In this document: positions 5,884 to 13,093 of the stretch, in pieces
How positions within the stretch are numbered: the stretch's first letter is position 1
Layout: every line of letters begins with the position of its first letter
Assembly: GCA_021813175.1 (NCBI GenBank)
Contig: JAKALJ010000003.1
Coordinates: 1-31,480 of the forward strand
Direction: 5' to 3'
Source: a bacterium
GTDB lineage: Bacteria > Patescibacteriota > Minisyncoccia > Phycocordibacterales > UBA9973
Length of the DNA: 31,480 nt
Made by a program: the position numbers and the translations under genes
Notes under the pieces: model-generated
What the model was told of the DNA's origin: nothing
What the model saw: the letters and a program-made list of their open reading frames with translations, nothing else
Database searches by the model: none

Positions 5884-6898
5884 TCAAAATTTCCTCGTAT
5901 TGCCGCAGGTCATCCAGAATCACTCCGGTGCCGCGGGCCACGGCGGTGAGAGGATCGTCCACCGCGTATACCGGAATTTTCAGAATTCTTTCCAAAAGTT
6001 CCGGCAAACCGGAAAGCAAAGCCCCGCCGCCGGTGAGAGTAATCCCGCTTTTCATTATATCTGAAAGCACTTCCGGCGGAGTAGTTTCCAAAACATCCTT
6101 TACTCCTTCAATCAGTTCTTTGATGGAAGGCATAATGGCCTCGCGGATATCGGAATCCGTTACGGCCACTTCCCTAGGCAAACCGGTGAGTAAATCTCTG
6201 CCCCTGATTTCTGTTTCCATATAATTTCCGGAAATGAGGGAGCCGATGCCTATCTTCACCTGTTCGGCCGTGGTTTCGCCTATCAGAATTTTGAATTCGT
6301 CCCGCATATAGCCGGCGATATCGTCATTCAGCCGGTCTCCGGCAATTTTTAAGTTTTTTGATTTTACCACTCCACCCAAGGAAATGACGGCAATGTCCGT
6401 GGTTCCTCCGCCGACGTCTATAATCATGGAACCCACCGGATCTTTGATAGGCAAACGGATGCCGATGGCCGCGGCCATGGGTTCTTCCACCAGATATACT
6501 TCCCGGGCGCCGGCCGAACGGGCGGCATCGTAAACCGCTCGAGTCTCCACATTGGTGATTCCAGTGGGTACACCCACCACCACCCGCGGACGGCCAAGCT
6601 TTTTGTACATTTTGTCCGCTTTGTTTATGAGATAGGAAAGCATTTCTTCCGTCACTTCAAAATCAGAAATTACTCCATCCACTAAGGGGCGCACCGCCCG
6701 GATATGCCCGGGAGTGCGGCCGAGCATTTCCTTGGCCTTCTCTCCCACCGCCAATATCTGATTGGTCTTCATGTTCACCGCCACCACTGAGGGTTCAGTA
6801 ACCACGATGCCGTGCCCCTTCAAATACACTAAGGTATTGGAAGTGCCCAAGTCTATGCCGATGTCGTTTGATATTAATTGGTGAAATTTTTCCAGCAT
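5852..6898 (-). CDS. mreB: Rod shape-determining actin homologue MreB
   Basis: Bacterial actin that polymerises on the inner membrane and guides lateral wall synthesis. 348 residues, normal family length. Motifs: IGIDLGTSNTLVY (phosphate 1), PSVVAVN, VRPLVDGVISDFEV, VVVGVPTGITNVE, VYLVEEPMAAAIG, DVGGGTTDIAVISLGG (phosphate 2), and LTGGGALLSGLPELL (adenosine). It begins 16 bp after the proS stop and its 3' end overlaps mreC. The short hydrophobic-basic N-terminus (MLEKFHQLI) may aid membrane contact. Confidence 0.98.
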   Translation of the reverse strand: MLEKFHQLISNDIGIDLGTSNTLVYLKGHGIVVTEPSVVAVNMKTNQILAVGEKAKEMLGRTPGHIRAVRPLVDGVISDFEVTEEMLSYLINKADKMYKKLGRPRVVVGVPTGITNVETRAVYDAARSAGAREVYLVEEPMAAAIGIRLPIKDPVGSMIIDVGGGTTDIAVISLGGVVKSKNLKIAGDRLNDDIAGYMRDEFKILIGETTAEQVKIGIGSLISGNYMETEIRGRDLLTGLPREVAVTDSDIREAIMPSIKELIEGVKDVLETTPPEVLSDIMKSGITLTGGGALLSGLPELLERILKIPVYAVDDPLTAVARGTGVILDDLRQYEEILIGAQDELPPR

Positions 6899-6914
6899 AA
6901 AACCAAAACTTAAA

Positions 6915-8204
6915 TTATTTTTCTTCGGCGGATTTTTCAGTTTCGGAAAGCGTTTTTACTAATTCCTCCACGGAAAGAATTTTGCCTTTTTTCTCTTTCC
7001 TTTGCTTTATTTCTATTCCTCCTTCTTGCGCGCTGCGCTCCGATATCACCGCCCGATATGGCATACCCAGCAAGTCCGCGTCGGCGAATTTTTCTCCCGG
7101 AGAAATTCCCGGCCGGTCGTCAAACAAAACCTCTATTCCCGCCTGGCACAGTTTTTGATAAACTTTTTCCGATTCTCCGAGCACTTTTTCCGATTCTCCC
7201 AGAGAAAGCAGGTGCGCGGCGAAAGGGGCGATGGATTCCGGCCAGACAATTCCCGCGTCATCGGAGAGAACTTCCACCACCGTGCCTAAGAGCCGTCCCA
7301 GGCCGATGCCGTAGCTTCCCATTATCACCGGCTTTTCTTTGCCCGACTGGTCCTTGTAGTTGAGGTCAAAGGGAGCGGAAAACTTCGTTCCAAGAGAAAA
7401 AATATTGCCCACCTCCACCGCTCTTTTCTCCACCAGTTTGTTTTTATCCAGCCCAAGCTCGGCTAAAACCTCGTCATTGTAAACTTCTTTGTTCACCGCC
7501 AGGCCCGACCCTTCGTCTAAATAAATGGTGTCCTCGCCGGCCGGAGTGAGAGTTTGAAACTCGTGGGAAAATTTTGAAAAACTGCCCCCGGAAGCGAAAG
7601 TAATATAGGTAAGATGTCCGATGCCCGTTCTTTGGAAAATATTCCGATAAGAGGTTTTAATCTTTTCGTAAAATTCATTGTGCTCTTTTTCGTCCCGGGA
7701 AAAAGAGTAAAGGGCCTTCCAATAGAATTCCCTGCCCCGCATGATTCCGGATTTGCTCCTGGTTTCGTTTCTAAATATATCCTTGAAGTCATACGCATAC
7801 ACCGGTAAATCTTTGTAAGAATTTATGTATTGTTTTAGAATGGATGAATACGCTTCTTCGTTGGTAAAGGACAGGCCGGCCTCTCCGCCGTTTTTCAATT
7901 TGGTTTTGAACCAAGTGTCCACAGCCTGGTCGCTCCAACGGCCGGATTTTTCCCAAATCTCTTTGTTTTGTAAAACAGCGGTTTTCATTTCCGTACCGCC
8001 GATTTTGTCCATTTCCTCTCTGATTATATTTTCTATTTTCTTCAATACCCGCAGGCCGAGGGGCAGGAAACTGTAAACTCCCGCCATTTCTTTATGGATG
8101 TATCCTCCCCGGATTAGGAGTTCCGCATTTCTGGAAACCTCGTCTGCCGGGGCATCCTTGCGGGTCTTAGTAAAAAGCTCTGTCTGGCGCATGGCCCTCT
8201 TCAT
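6915..8204 (-). CDS. proS: Prolyl-tRNA synthetase without the INS editing domain
   Basis: Class II aminoacyl-tRNA synthetase charging tRNA-Pro. 429 residues versus about 570 for the common bacterial form; the INS editing domain between motifs 2 and 3 is missing. Motifs: GVYSFLPLGLRVLKKIENIIREEM (motif 1 region, quoted as GVYSFLPLGLRVLKK and ENIIREEM), FTNEEAYSS, IFRNETRSKSGIMRGREF (motif 2), VIMGSYGIGLGRLLG (motif 3), and the C-terminal anticodon-binding domain with VLFDDRPGISPGEKFADADLLGMP (quoted only for VLFDDR and GEKFADADL). A 7-residue tandem duplication (LGESEKV twice) sits between the catalytic and anticodon domains. The ATG at 8204 follows a promoter whose -10 ends 6 nt upstream, favouring this start and a leaderless mRNA. 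First gene of the proS-mreBC-tgt-DUF192 run. Confidence 0.96.
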   Translation of the reverse strand: MKRAMRQTELFTKTRKDAPADEVSRNAELLIRGGYIHKEMAGVYSFLPLGLRVLKKIENIIREEMDKIGGTEMKTAVLQNKEIWEKSGRWSDQAVDTWFKTKLKNGGEAGLSFTNEEAYSSILKQYINSYKDLPVYAYDFKDIFRNETRSKSGIMRGREFYWKALYSFSRDEKEHNEFYEKIKTSYRNIFQRTGIGHLTYITFASGGSFSKFSHEFQTLTPAGEDTIYLDEGSGLAVNKEVYNDEVLAELGLDKNKLVEKRAVEVGNIFSLGTKFSAPFDLNYKDQSGKEKPVIMGSYGIGLGRLLGTVVEVLSDDAGIVWPESIAPFAAHLLSLGESEKVLGESEKVYQKLCQAGIEVLFDDRPGISPGEKFADADLLGMPYRAVISERSAQEGGIEIKQRKEKKGKILSVEELVKTLSETEKSAEEK

Positions 8205-8210
8205 ATTGCC

Positions 8211-8239
8211 ATCTTAACCGAAAAAGCCTCTTTTGGCAA
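8211..8239 (-). promoter_or_regulatory. proS promoter, leaderless arrangement
   Basis: TTGCCA (8239-8234), 17-bp spacer, TAAGAT (8216-8211), then 6 nt and the ATG at 8204. The predicted +1 is the A of the start codon. Confidence 0.65.
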
Positions 8240-8293
8240 AGTCGGAAAAGCAGGGGCTGTCCAGAGGTAAGCATAATCCTCTGCTCATCGCGC

Positions 8294-8333
8294 GTTCCGG
8301 CCTGCTGGCCGGCCGTCCGCCAGCCGGCGGAAC
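8294..8333. repeat. Paired palindromes between proS and rpsB
   Basis: CCGGCC-TGCT-GGCCGG (8297-8312) and TCCGCC-AGCC-GGCGGA (8316-8331) stand side by side, enclosed by GTTCCG and CGGCGGAAC arms. They belong to the same GCC-N4-GGC family as those in rnpB, tgt and mreC. The rest of the 250-bp gap holds a small hairpin CAGAGG/CCTCTG near 8260-8283 and no gene that I can see. Confidence 0.65.
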
Positions 8334-8419
8334 CTCCCTAAATATCTGCGCTCCTGCGCAATGATTCGCGGAGAATTATATTTACCCCTGGCTATTATGA
8401 GTTATGCCTTAAATTACGC

Positions 8420-8448
8420 TTGCGGAATAAAAGCATTTCTGTTATATT
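8420..8448 (+). promoter_or_regulatory. rpsB promoter, leaderless arrangement
   Basis: TTGCGG (8420-8425), 17-bp spacer, TATATT (8443-8448), then 6 nt and ATG at 8455. The predicted +1 coincides with the start codon. Confidence 0.65.
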
Positions 8449-8454
8449 GGGGCA

Positions 8455-9201
8455 ATGCAAGAAGAAAAAACGGCAGAAAATATGGATAAACGCATAGAAG
8501 AGATGTTCCAAGCGGGCGCCCAGTACGGATATGGAAAGTCCCGCCGGCATCCTTCGGTCCTTCCCTTCATTTACGCCACTCGCCCAAGCGGAGACGTGAT
8601 AAATTTGGAAAAAACCGCTGAAATGCTCAAACGAGCCGGGGAGTTTGCGGAAAAACTGGGCAAGGAGAACAAGACCTTGCTTTTCGTGGGCACTAAACCG
8701 GAAGCAAAGGAAACCATAAAAAGCGCGGCAGAATCTCTTTCTCTGCCCTATGTGTCGGAACGCTGGATTGGTGGAACTCTCACCAATTTTCCGGAGATAA
8801 GGAAAAGAATAACCGAGCTGGAAAATTACAAGAAAGAAAAAGCAGAAGGCTCTTTGGAAAAATACACCAAAAAAGAGCGGGCTCTTTTGGCTAAAAAGAT
8901 GCAGCGTTTGTCTCTGTATTTTGAGGGCCTGTTGGGCGTAAAAAAACTGCCGACGGCCCTTTTTGTGGTAGACGCGAAAACCGAACATACAGCGGTGAAA
9001 GAAGCGAAAATGGCGGGAATAGGGGTAATAGCTTTGACAAATTCAGACACGGATATTTCGGAACTTGATTATCCGGTGCTCGGGAACGACGCCACCATTC
9101 CTTCCATCAGATATTTTACGGGAGTAATCGCCGAAGAGTATAAAAAAGGCAGAGCTTCCGCTCCGGTGGAAACAACAGCTAAAGAAGTCAAAGAGCAGTA
9201 A
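8455..9201 (+). CDS. rpsB: 30S ribosomal protein uS2
   Basis: 248 residues, ordinary length. Landmarks: QAGAQYGYGKSRRHPSVLPFI, quoted as QAGAQYGYGKSRRHP; NLEKTAEMLKRAGEF; LLFVGTKPEAKETI; YVSERWIGGTLTNFPEIRKRI (quoted RWIGGTLTNF); LPTALFVVDAKTEHTAVKEA (quoted LPTALFVVD); GVIALTNSDTD; and NDATIPSIRYFTGVI. uS2 joins late on the back of the 30S subunit. The gene sits 1 bp before tsf, the classical rpsB-tsf pair. The promoter directly abutting the ATG suggests the mRNA starts at the start codon, so initiation would not use a Shine-Dalgarno. Confidence 0.97.
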   Translation: MQEEKTAENMDKRIEEMFQAGAQYGYGKSRRHPSVLPFIYATRPSGDVINLEKTAEMLKRAGEFAEKLGKENKTLLFVGTKPEAKETIKSAAESLSLPYVSERWIGGTLTNFPEIRKRITELENYKKEKAEGSLEKYTKKERALLAKKMQRLSLYFEGLLGVKKLPTALFVVDAKTEHTAVKEAKMAGIGVIALTNSDTDISELDYPVLGNDATIPSIRYFTGVIAEEYKKGRASAPVETTAKEVKEQ

Positions 9202-9202
9202 G

Positions 9203-9976
9203 ATGGTCACAACCGAACAAGTAAAAGAATTAAGGGAGAAAACCGGCATTTCGGTGATGCAGTGCAAGCGAGCATTGGAAGAAGCCGGCGGGGATATGCA
9301 AAAAGCGGTGGCCATCTTGAAAAAAAACAGCGCCGGTATTGCCGAGAAGAAAGCCGGACGCTCGGCTAAAGACGGAGCGGTGGCCGTGAAGCATGGAGAA
9401 AAGAAGGCAACCCTGGTTACTTTGCGCTGTGAGACTGATTTCGTGGCCCAAAACAGCGATTTCCTTTCCCTCTTGACAAGGCTTGCCGAAATTGCCCTGA
9501 AGAAAGGAGTGGAAAAAATGAAGGAAGAGGCGAAGGAAGCCATAGATCCCATCATCCAGAAAACCGGAGAAAACATAGAACTCGGAGAGTGCTATGAAGT
9601 GGCGGGAGATACCATCGGCAGTTATGTGCATGGAAACAATAAAATCGGAGTGATCGTGTCGCTTCTCGGGGGAAATATGGAATTGGCCCGGGACATCGCC
9701 ATGCATACGGCCGCCATGAAGCCGGAATATCTTTCGGAAAAAGATATAAGCGAGGAGTCCCGCAATATGGTGAGAGAAATTTTTGAAAAAGAAACAGTTG
9801 AATCAGGGAAGCCCGAGGAAATAAAAAGGAAAATATTGGAAGGAAAGATAGCCGCGTATTTCAAAGAAAAGACTTTGCTGGAACAGGCGTTCATAAAAGA
9901 TTCATCGATTACAGTCGGGGCCTTACTGGATAAAAACAGGGCGGAAATCAAGGAAGTAAAACGTTCCGCCATCTGA
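9203..9976 (+). CDS. tsf: Elongation factor Ts
   Basis: Guanine-nucleotide exchange factor for EF-Tu. 257 residues. N-terminal UBA-like domain with VKELREKTGISVMQCKRALEEAGGD (quoted VKELREKTG and CKRALEEAGGD), then the core with LVTLRCETDFVAQNSDF, the conserved dimerisation/EF-Tu-contact segment, and IAMHTAAMKPEYLS. The EF-Ts signature TDFVAQN is intact. It begins 1 bp after rpsB and ends with TGA, 7 bp before the next gene, so the three form one unit. The TGA stop shows UGA is not reassigned here. Confidence 0.97.
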   Translation: MVTTEQVKELREKTGISVMQCKRALEEAGGDMQKAVAILKKNSAGIAEKKAGRSAKDGAVAVKHGEKKATLVTLRCETDFVAQNSDFLSLLTRLAEIALKKGVEKMKEEAKEAIDPIIQKTGENIELGECYEVAGDTIGSYVHGNNKIGVIVSLLGGNMELARDIAMHTAAMKPEYLSEKDISEESRNMVREIFEKETVESGKPEEIKRKILEGKIAAYFKEKTLLEQAFIKDSSITVGALLDKNRAEIKEVKRSAI

Positions 9977-9983
9977 AAAAGCC

Positions 9984-10409
9984 ATGCAAACCGCAATCAT
10001 ACTGCTAATAATATCTTTCCTCGGGATGACCGCTATGTTCGGAAGAAAGTTGGTCTTGATCAAGAAAGGGCGGGTATCGGTAAGCGCGGAGGAAAAGGTA
10101 AATCCTTTCCAGCCGGAAATCCGGCGGTTAAAATACGCTCTGCGCAAAAATGCCAAACGCCAAGCCTATGCTTTTCTCTTCGCCGCTCTGCGCTTTTACA
10201 TCCGCTCGGCCAATTACCTGAAGAAAAAGAGCCTGGAGCTGGCCCGTAAAATTGAGAAAAAACTTCTGAAAAATCAAACGGGGGTCACGGGAGAAAACGG
10301 AGAAAAAAGAGAAGCCAGTCGTTATTTGAAAATGATCTCGGAATATCAGCGGAAAATTCGCCTGATAAAAGAGAAAATCCGGGAAGAGGAAGAGCAGGAT
10401 AAATATTAG
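9984..10409 (+). CDS. Small membrane-anchored basic protein of unknown function
   Basis: 141 residues. I do not recognise the family. An N-terminal hydrophobic segment (residues 3-18, TAIILLIISFLGMTAM) likely anchors it, followed by a strongly basic, mostly helical body rich in Lys, Arg and Glu (RLKYALRKNAKRQAYAF, then LARKIEKKLLK and a C-terminal IREEEEQDKY). No Cys pairs or catalytic motif. It is 7 bp after tsf and 22 bp before tRNA-Thr, so it is probably co-transcribed with rpsB-tsf. Coding is supported by codon-like composition and tight spacing; function cannot be inferred. Confidence 0.75.
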   Translation: MQTAIILLIISFLGMTAMFGRKLVLIKKGRVSVSAEEKVNPFQPEIRRLKYALRKNAKRQAYAFLFAALRFYIRSANYLKKKSLELARKIEKKLLKNQTGVTGENGEKREASRYLKMISEYQRKIRLIKEKIREEEEQDKY

Positions 10410-10431
10410 TGTTCCTTTTTCCTTCCTAAAG

Positions 10432-10507
10432 GCCGGTGTAGCTCAGTTGGTAGAGCGCCACTTTTGTAAAGTGGATGTCCGGGGTCCGATCCCTCGCACC
10501 GGCTCCA
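10432..10507 (+). tRNA. tRNA-Thr (anticodon TGT), CCA encoded
   Basis: Acceptor GCCGGTG with CACCGGC, D-arm GCTCAGTTGGTAGAGC, anticodon stem CCACT/AGTGG with loop TTTGTAA (TGT), variable loop ATGTC, T-arm CGGGG/CCTCG, discriminator T, encoded CCA (10505-10507). The T-loop reads TCCGATC: position 55, almost always T (pseudouridine) for the G18 contact, is C. Probably read through from rpsB-tsf. Confidence 0.94.
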
Positions 10508-10526
10508 GTTTTTAGGAAACCCTTTA

Positions 10527-10562
10527 AGGAAGCCTTTCTTCCCCTGGGAAGAAAGGCTTCCT
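10527..10562. terminator. Strong hairpin after tRNA-Thr, possible terminator
   Basis: AGGAAGCCTTTCTTCCC (10527-10543) and GGGAAGAAAGGCTTCCT (10546-10562) are a perfect 17-bp inverted repeat with a 2-nt gap. No T-tract follows, so it may be a 3'-end stabiliser or processing hairpin rather than an intrinsic terminator. Confidence 0.5.
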
Positions 10563-10594
10563 GTTGAGACCGTCATTAATTACACCACATTTTC

Positions 10595-10617
10595 AAAAAA
10601 AGGAAGAAGGGCTTCTT
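10595..10617 (-). terminator. Terminator of the GT2/thioredoxin-like pair
   Basis: On the minus strand AAGAAG (10617-10612) and CTTCTT (10609-10604) form a short hairpin followed, after CC, by seven T (10601-10595). It overlaps the stop codon of the thioredoxin-like gene. Confidence 0.6.
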
Positions 10618-11338
10618 AAGGTTTTTTTATGCCGGTACTGCTGGCGGAGGCGCTTTTGCCGGCGCTTTTCGCGCCACTCTTTTCTTCCAAACCGAAGAAT
10701 TTCTTTATCTTATTCTCCAATTCTGTTTCCGTCCGAAAGCCGGTAAGCGCTTCGTCCTGCAAAACTACCGCCGGGAGCGCCGTGTCCTTGATCTTATAAA
10801 TATCCAGCATAGATTTCACCGCTGAAAGATCGGTGCTGTAATCAAAGGAATACACCCGCAGGGAAGGATATTTGCTCCGCAGGTCCGAAAGCACCAGCCC
10901 TTCGCGCTGGCATTGGCTGCAATTTTCCTTGGTGGTGTAAAAATACAGGATGAAGGCGTATTTGGTTCCACAACGCTTGGAGATGTTTTTCATCAAAAGA
11001 TAGTCTTTAATCTCCAGGAGCGAATAATATTTGCGTAGATACAGCACTTCGGGAGTATTGCCCATATTTTGTTCTTCCCATTCCAATTTGGTTCCTATCT
11101 CGCTAAGCTGGCCCGATAGAATCGAGTCATTCATGTTCTTGCAAGAAAGATCGGATAAGAGAGAAAACTGAGTTTCCGAAGAAAGAATATCCAGGGCAAT
11201 GTTGTCTTGTATGGACTTGAGCTCGCTGATCTTCTGGCCCCCGAAGTAGTTGGACAGCCAGGCGGCCACGCCGAAAAGACCGGCGGTCAGCAGAAAGACA
11301 ATCAGATATTTTGTCCAATCAATGGGGTTTTTATTCAT
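10616..11338 (-). CDS. Membrane-anchored thioredoxin-like protein (CSQC)
   Basis: 240 residues. Transmembrane segment at about 10-28 (KYLIVFLLTAGLFGVAAWL), an alpha-helical region (30-125) with two further cysteines (Cys66, Cys123), then a thioredoxin-like fold with ILYFYTTKENCSQC (active-site pair Cys140/Cys143), YSFDYSTDLSAVKSM, and TALPAVVL containing the expected cis-proline Pro189. The tail is Ser/Ala/Lys-rich. The orientation places the CXXC outside the cytoplasm, suggesting a disulfide oxidoreductase or reductase. It begins 3 bp after the GT2 gene, so they form an operon, but no specific pathway follows from this. Precise family not recognised. Confidence 0.78.
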   Translation of the reverse strand: MNKNPIDWTKYLIVFLLTAGLFGVAAWLSNYFGGQKISELKSIQDNIALDILSSETQFSLLSDLSCKNMNDSILSGQLSEIGTKLEWEEQNMGNTPEVLYLRKYYSLLEIKDYLLMKNISKRCGTKYAFILYFYTTKENCSQCQREGLVLSDLRSKYPSLRVYSFDYSTDLSAVKSMLDIYKIKDTALPAVVLQDEALTGFRTETELENKIKKFFGLEEKSGAKSAGKSASASSTGIKKP

Positions 11339-11341
11339 ACT

Positions 11342-12592
11342 CTATCGCCAGGCAGGCCGGCGGGAGAAAGCCGTGGAGAGAAGCGCTTGCAAGAGCCAAA
11401 TGGGAGCCACAAAACTGAAAATCAGGAAAAAATACAGCACATCCATGGAAAAGAACTTGCCCTTCCCTTCCGCCATTTTGTATCCTAAAAACACCGTGAT
11501 CAGGACCAGAATGACCATGAAAATTCCTATAAAAAGAGTGGCTTGAGTGCTTATAAAAAATGGGTCAAAAATGTTCCTCTTAGGTATCAGTTTGAGGCCC
11601 ACCGTTTGATATTCCATCACCTTGGTGGAAACCAGGTTGATGGCGCTTGCGATAAACTTTCCAAAAATGAAAGTTGAGGCGAGCAAGGCCAGAATGCCGG
11701 AGGGAACGGTAAAGAGAGCGAAATTGCCGTACTTTTTTCGGAATAAAACATTGCGGTAATCAATGGTGTTATTGATAAATCCGTATATCCAGCGCAGTCG
11801 TTGTTTGTAAAGTTTTCGAATGGATAGCGGAGTGGAAGTATATACCACCGCCTCATGGCATTGCTCAATAAGGTAATGATTTTTCTGCATCCGGTAAGCG
11901 ATTTCCATATCTTCGGTATTATGCGCGTATCTGTAAGGACCAAGGTTTTCAAAGACTTTTTTACGAAAAATGGTCAGAGGCCCGGGAGTTACGTGGATGG
12001 CTCCCAAAAATGCCTGCATCTTCTTCACGAAGACATTAGCCATATAATATTCCACTTTTTGAGCCCGTTCCACGGCATTTTGGGCCCGCTTCACCACAAT
12101 GGATGGAGTGACGGCCATGAGATTCGGATTCTTTTCAAAATAGCTCATCAAGCGCAAAAGAGATTCAGGGTCCGCTTCAGAGTCGGCATCCAGACATCCC
12201 AGAAATTCAGTATCGGTATGTTCCAGTCCAAGATTTAACGCGGTATGCTTTCCGCCGTTCCCCTTGCGAAACACTTTCACGTTCGGATATTTGGCAAACC
12301 GAAGGATGGCCTGCCAGGTTCCGTCCGTGGAGCCGTCGTCTATCAAAATCAGCCTGAGCCGGTTCTTGGGATATTTCAAATTCAAAATGGAGCGGACGGT
12401 TCGGCTGAGAGTCCTCTCTTCGTTCCAACAGGGCACGATAATGGTGACGGCCGGATATCTTTCCAGTTCCGTCACGCTATTTTTCTTATCCAGAATTTTT
12501 CTATTTTCCAGAAAGGTAATGAGCAAAAACAACTGGGCGTAAGCCGCAAAAAAAGCGAAGATGTAAAAAATTATGTCTGAAACTGAAAGCAT
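11342..12592 (-). CDS. Processive-type family 2 glycosyltransferase, membrane
   Basis: 416 residues. One N-terminal transmembrane helix (about 5-27), a cytosolic GT2 domain, then hydrophobic segments near 286-310 and about 345-410. Catalytic landmarks: VTIIVPCWNEERTL, IDDGSTDGTW (Asp85, Asp86), LDADSEADP (DxD at 135-137), HNTEDMEIAYRM (general base region, TED 226-228) and QRLRW (264-268). D, DxD, D and Q-x-x-R-W together are the signature of processive GT2 enzymes such as poly-GlcNAc, hyaluronan and cellulose synthases, so the product is probably an extracellular polysaccharide; the sugar cannot be told. A possible promoter on the minus strand is TTTGTT, 17 bp, TAATAT about 15 nt before the ATG. 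Confidence 0.9.
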   Translation of the reverse strand: MLSVSDIIFYIFAFFAAYAQLFLLITFLENRKILDKKNSVTELERYPAVTIIVPCWNEERTLSRTVRSILNLKYPKNRLRLILIDDGSTDGTWQAILRFAKYPNVKVFRKGNGGKHTALNLGLEHTDTEFLGCLDADSEADPESLLRLMSYFEKNPNLMAVTPSIVVKRAQNAVERAQKVEYYMANVFVKKMQAFLGAIHVTPGPLTIFRKKVFENLGPYRYAHNTEDMEIAYRMQKNHYLIEQCHEAVVYTSTPLSIRKLYKQRLRWIYGFINNTIDYRNVLFRKKYGNFALFTVPSGILALLASTFIFGKFIASAINLVSTKVMEYQTVGLKLIPKRNIFDPFFISTQATLFIGIFMVILVLITVFLGYKMAEGKGKFFSMDVLYFFLIFSFVAPIWLLQALLSTAFSRRPAWR

Positions 12593-12637
12593 ACGGAGAA
12601 TATGTCCATATTAGCACTTTTGGATGAAAAAACAAAG

Positions 12638-12673
12638 GGCTGGCCCGGGCGGAATTTTCCGCCCGGGCCAGCC
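12638..12673 (-). terminator. Terminator of the DUF378 gene
   Basis: A perfect GC-rich hairpin: GGCTGGCCCGGGCGGAA (12638-12654) pairs with TTCCGCCCGGGCCAGCC (12657-12673), loop of 2. On the minus strand it is followed by CTTTGTTTTTTC. The same T-run lies next to the putative GT2 promoter. Confidence 0.88.
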
Positions 12674-12703
12674 TGAATTAAGGACAAAAGCGTTTGGAAT
12701 TCT

Positions 12704-12985
12704 CTACATTCCTTGTCCGGACACATTTTCTTTCGGGCTTGTTTCTGTCTTGTGATGTTTGCACCCGCCCCCGAAAACTTTTATAACCGCCGCGATGCCC
12801 ACCAAGAGATACACGATCGCCTCCAGCATGGGCGCTCCGCCTAATATCAAGTGCACCACGTTCCAGCTGACAATATTACCTCCAAAAACCATCCCGAGGC
12901 CGACCAAGCCCCAGTTCACTCCTCCGATATACAACAATATCCGAAGAAGCATGTGCCATCCGGAACCCTTATGTTCATTATTCAT
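12704..12985 (-). CDS. DUF378 small membrane protein
   Basis: 93 residues with two predicted transmembrane helices (about 12-34 and 50-70). The segment LLRILLYIGGVNWGLVGLGMV and LEAIVYLLVGIAAVIKV match DUF378 (YuzA-like) proteins, whose function is unknown. A Cys/His-rich tail (GGGCKHHKTE) could bind metal, which is speculation. The mRNA leader is about 100 nt with several hairpins, the last touching the start codon. Stands alone between its promoter and terminator, divergent from the DsbA-like gene. Confidence 0.85.
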   Translation of the reverse strand: MNNEHKGSGWHMLLRILLYIGGVNWGLVGLGMVFGGNIVSWNVVHLILGGAPMLEAIVYLLVGIAAVIKVFGGGCKHHKTETSPKENVSGQGM

Positions 12986-13019
12986 AACTTTTTCTTCCCG
13001 GTGTTTCCGGGAAAGTTAT
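12984..13019 (-). promoter_or_regulatory. Leader hairpin reaching the DUF378 start codon
   Basis: In the minus-strand RNA, ATAACT (13019-13014) pairs with AGTTAT (12989-12984), whose last bases are part of the AUG, and TTCCCGG (13013-13007) pairs with CCGGGAA (13001-12995). Two more hairpins (CCGGC/GCCGG and CTCCG/CGGAG) lie upstream. Could limit translation initiation. Confidence 0.45.
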
Positions 13020-13093
13020 TGCCGGCTCCCGCCGGGATTTATAAATATTTTTGCCTCCGTCTGACCTCGGAGACAATTGTTTCAACATCTTGA

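Noticed and set aside
8240..8340. Possible SRP (4.5S) RNA on the minus strand, from CAGGCCGGAA and AGCAG near each other
   Set aside because: The conserved GGAA tetraloop is not closed by pairing bases and the symmetric internal loop cannot be formed; the match arises from the palindrome repeats.
10527..10562. Certain intrinsic terminator after tRNA-Thr
   Set aside because: The stem is perfect but no T-tract follows on either strand, so I list it only as a possible terminator or processing hairpin.
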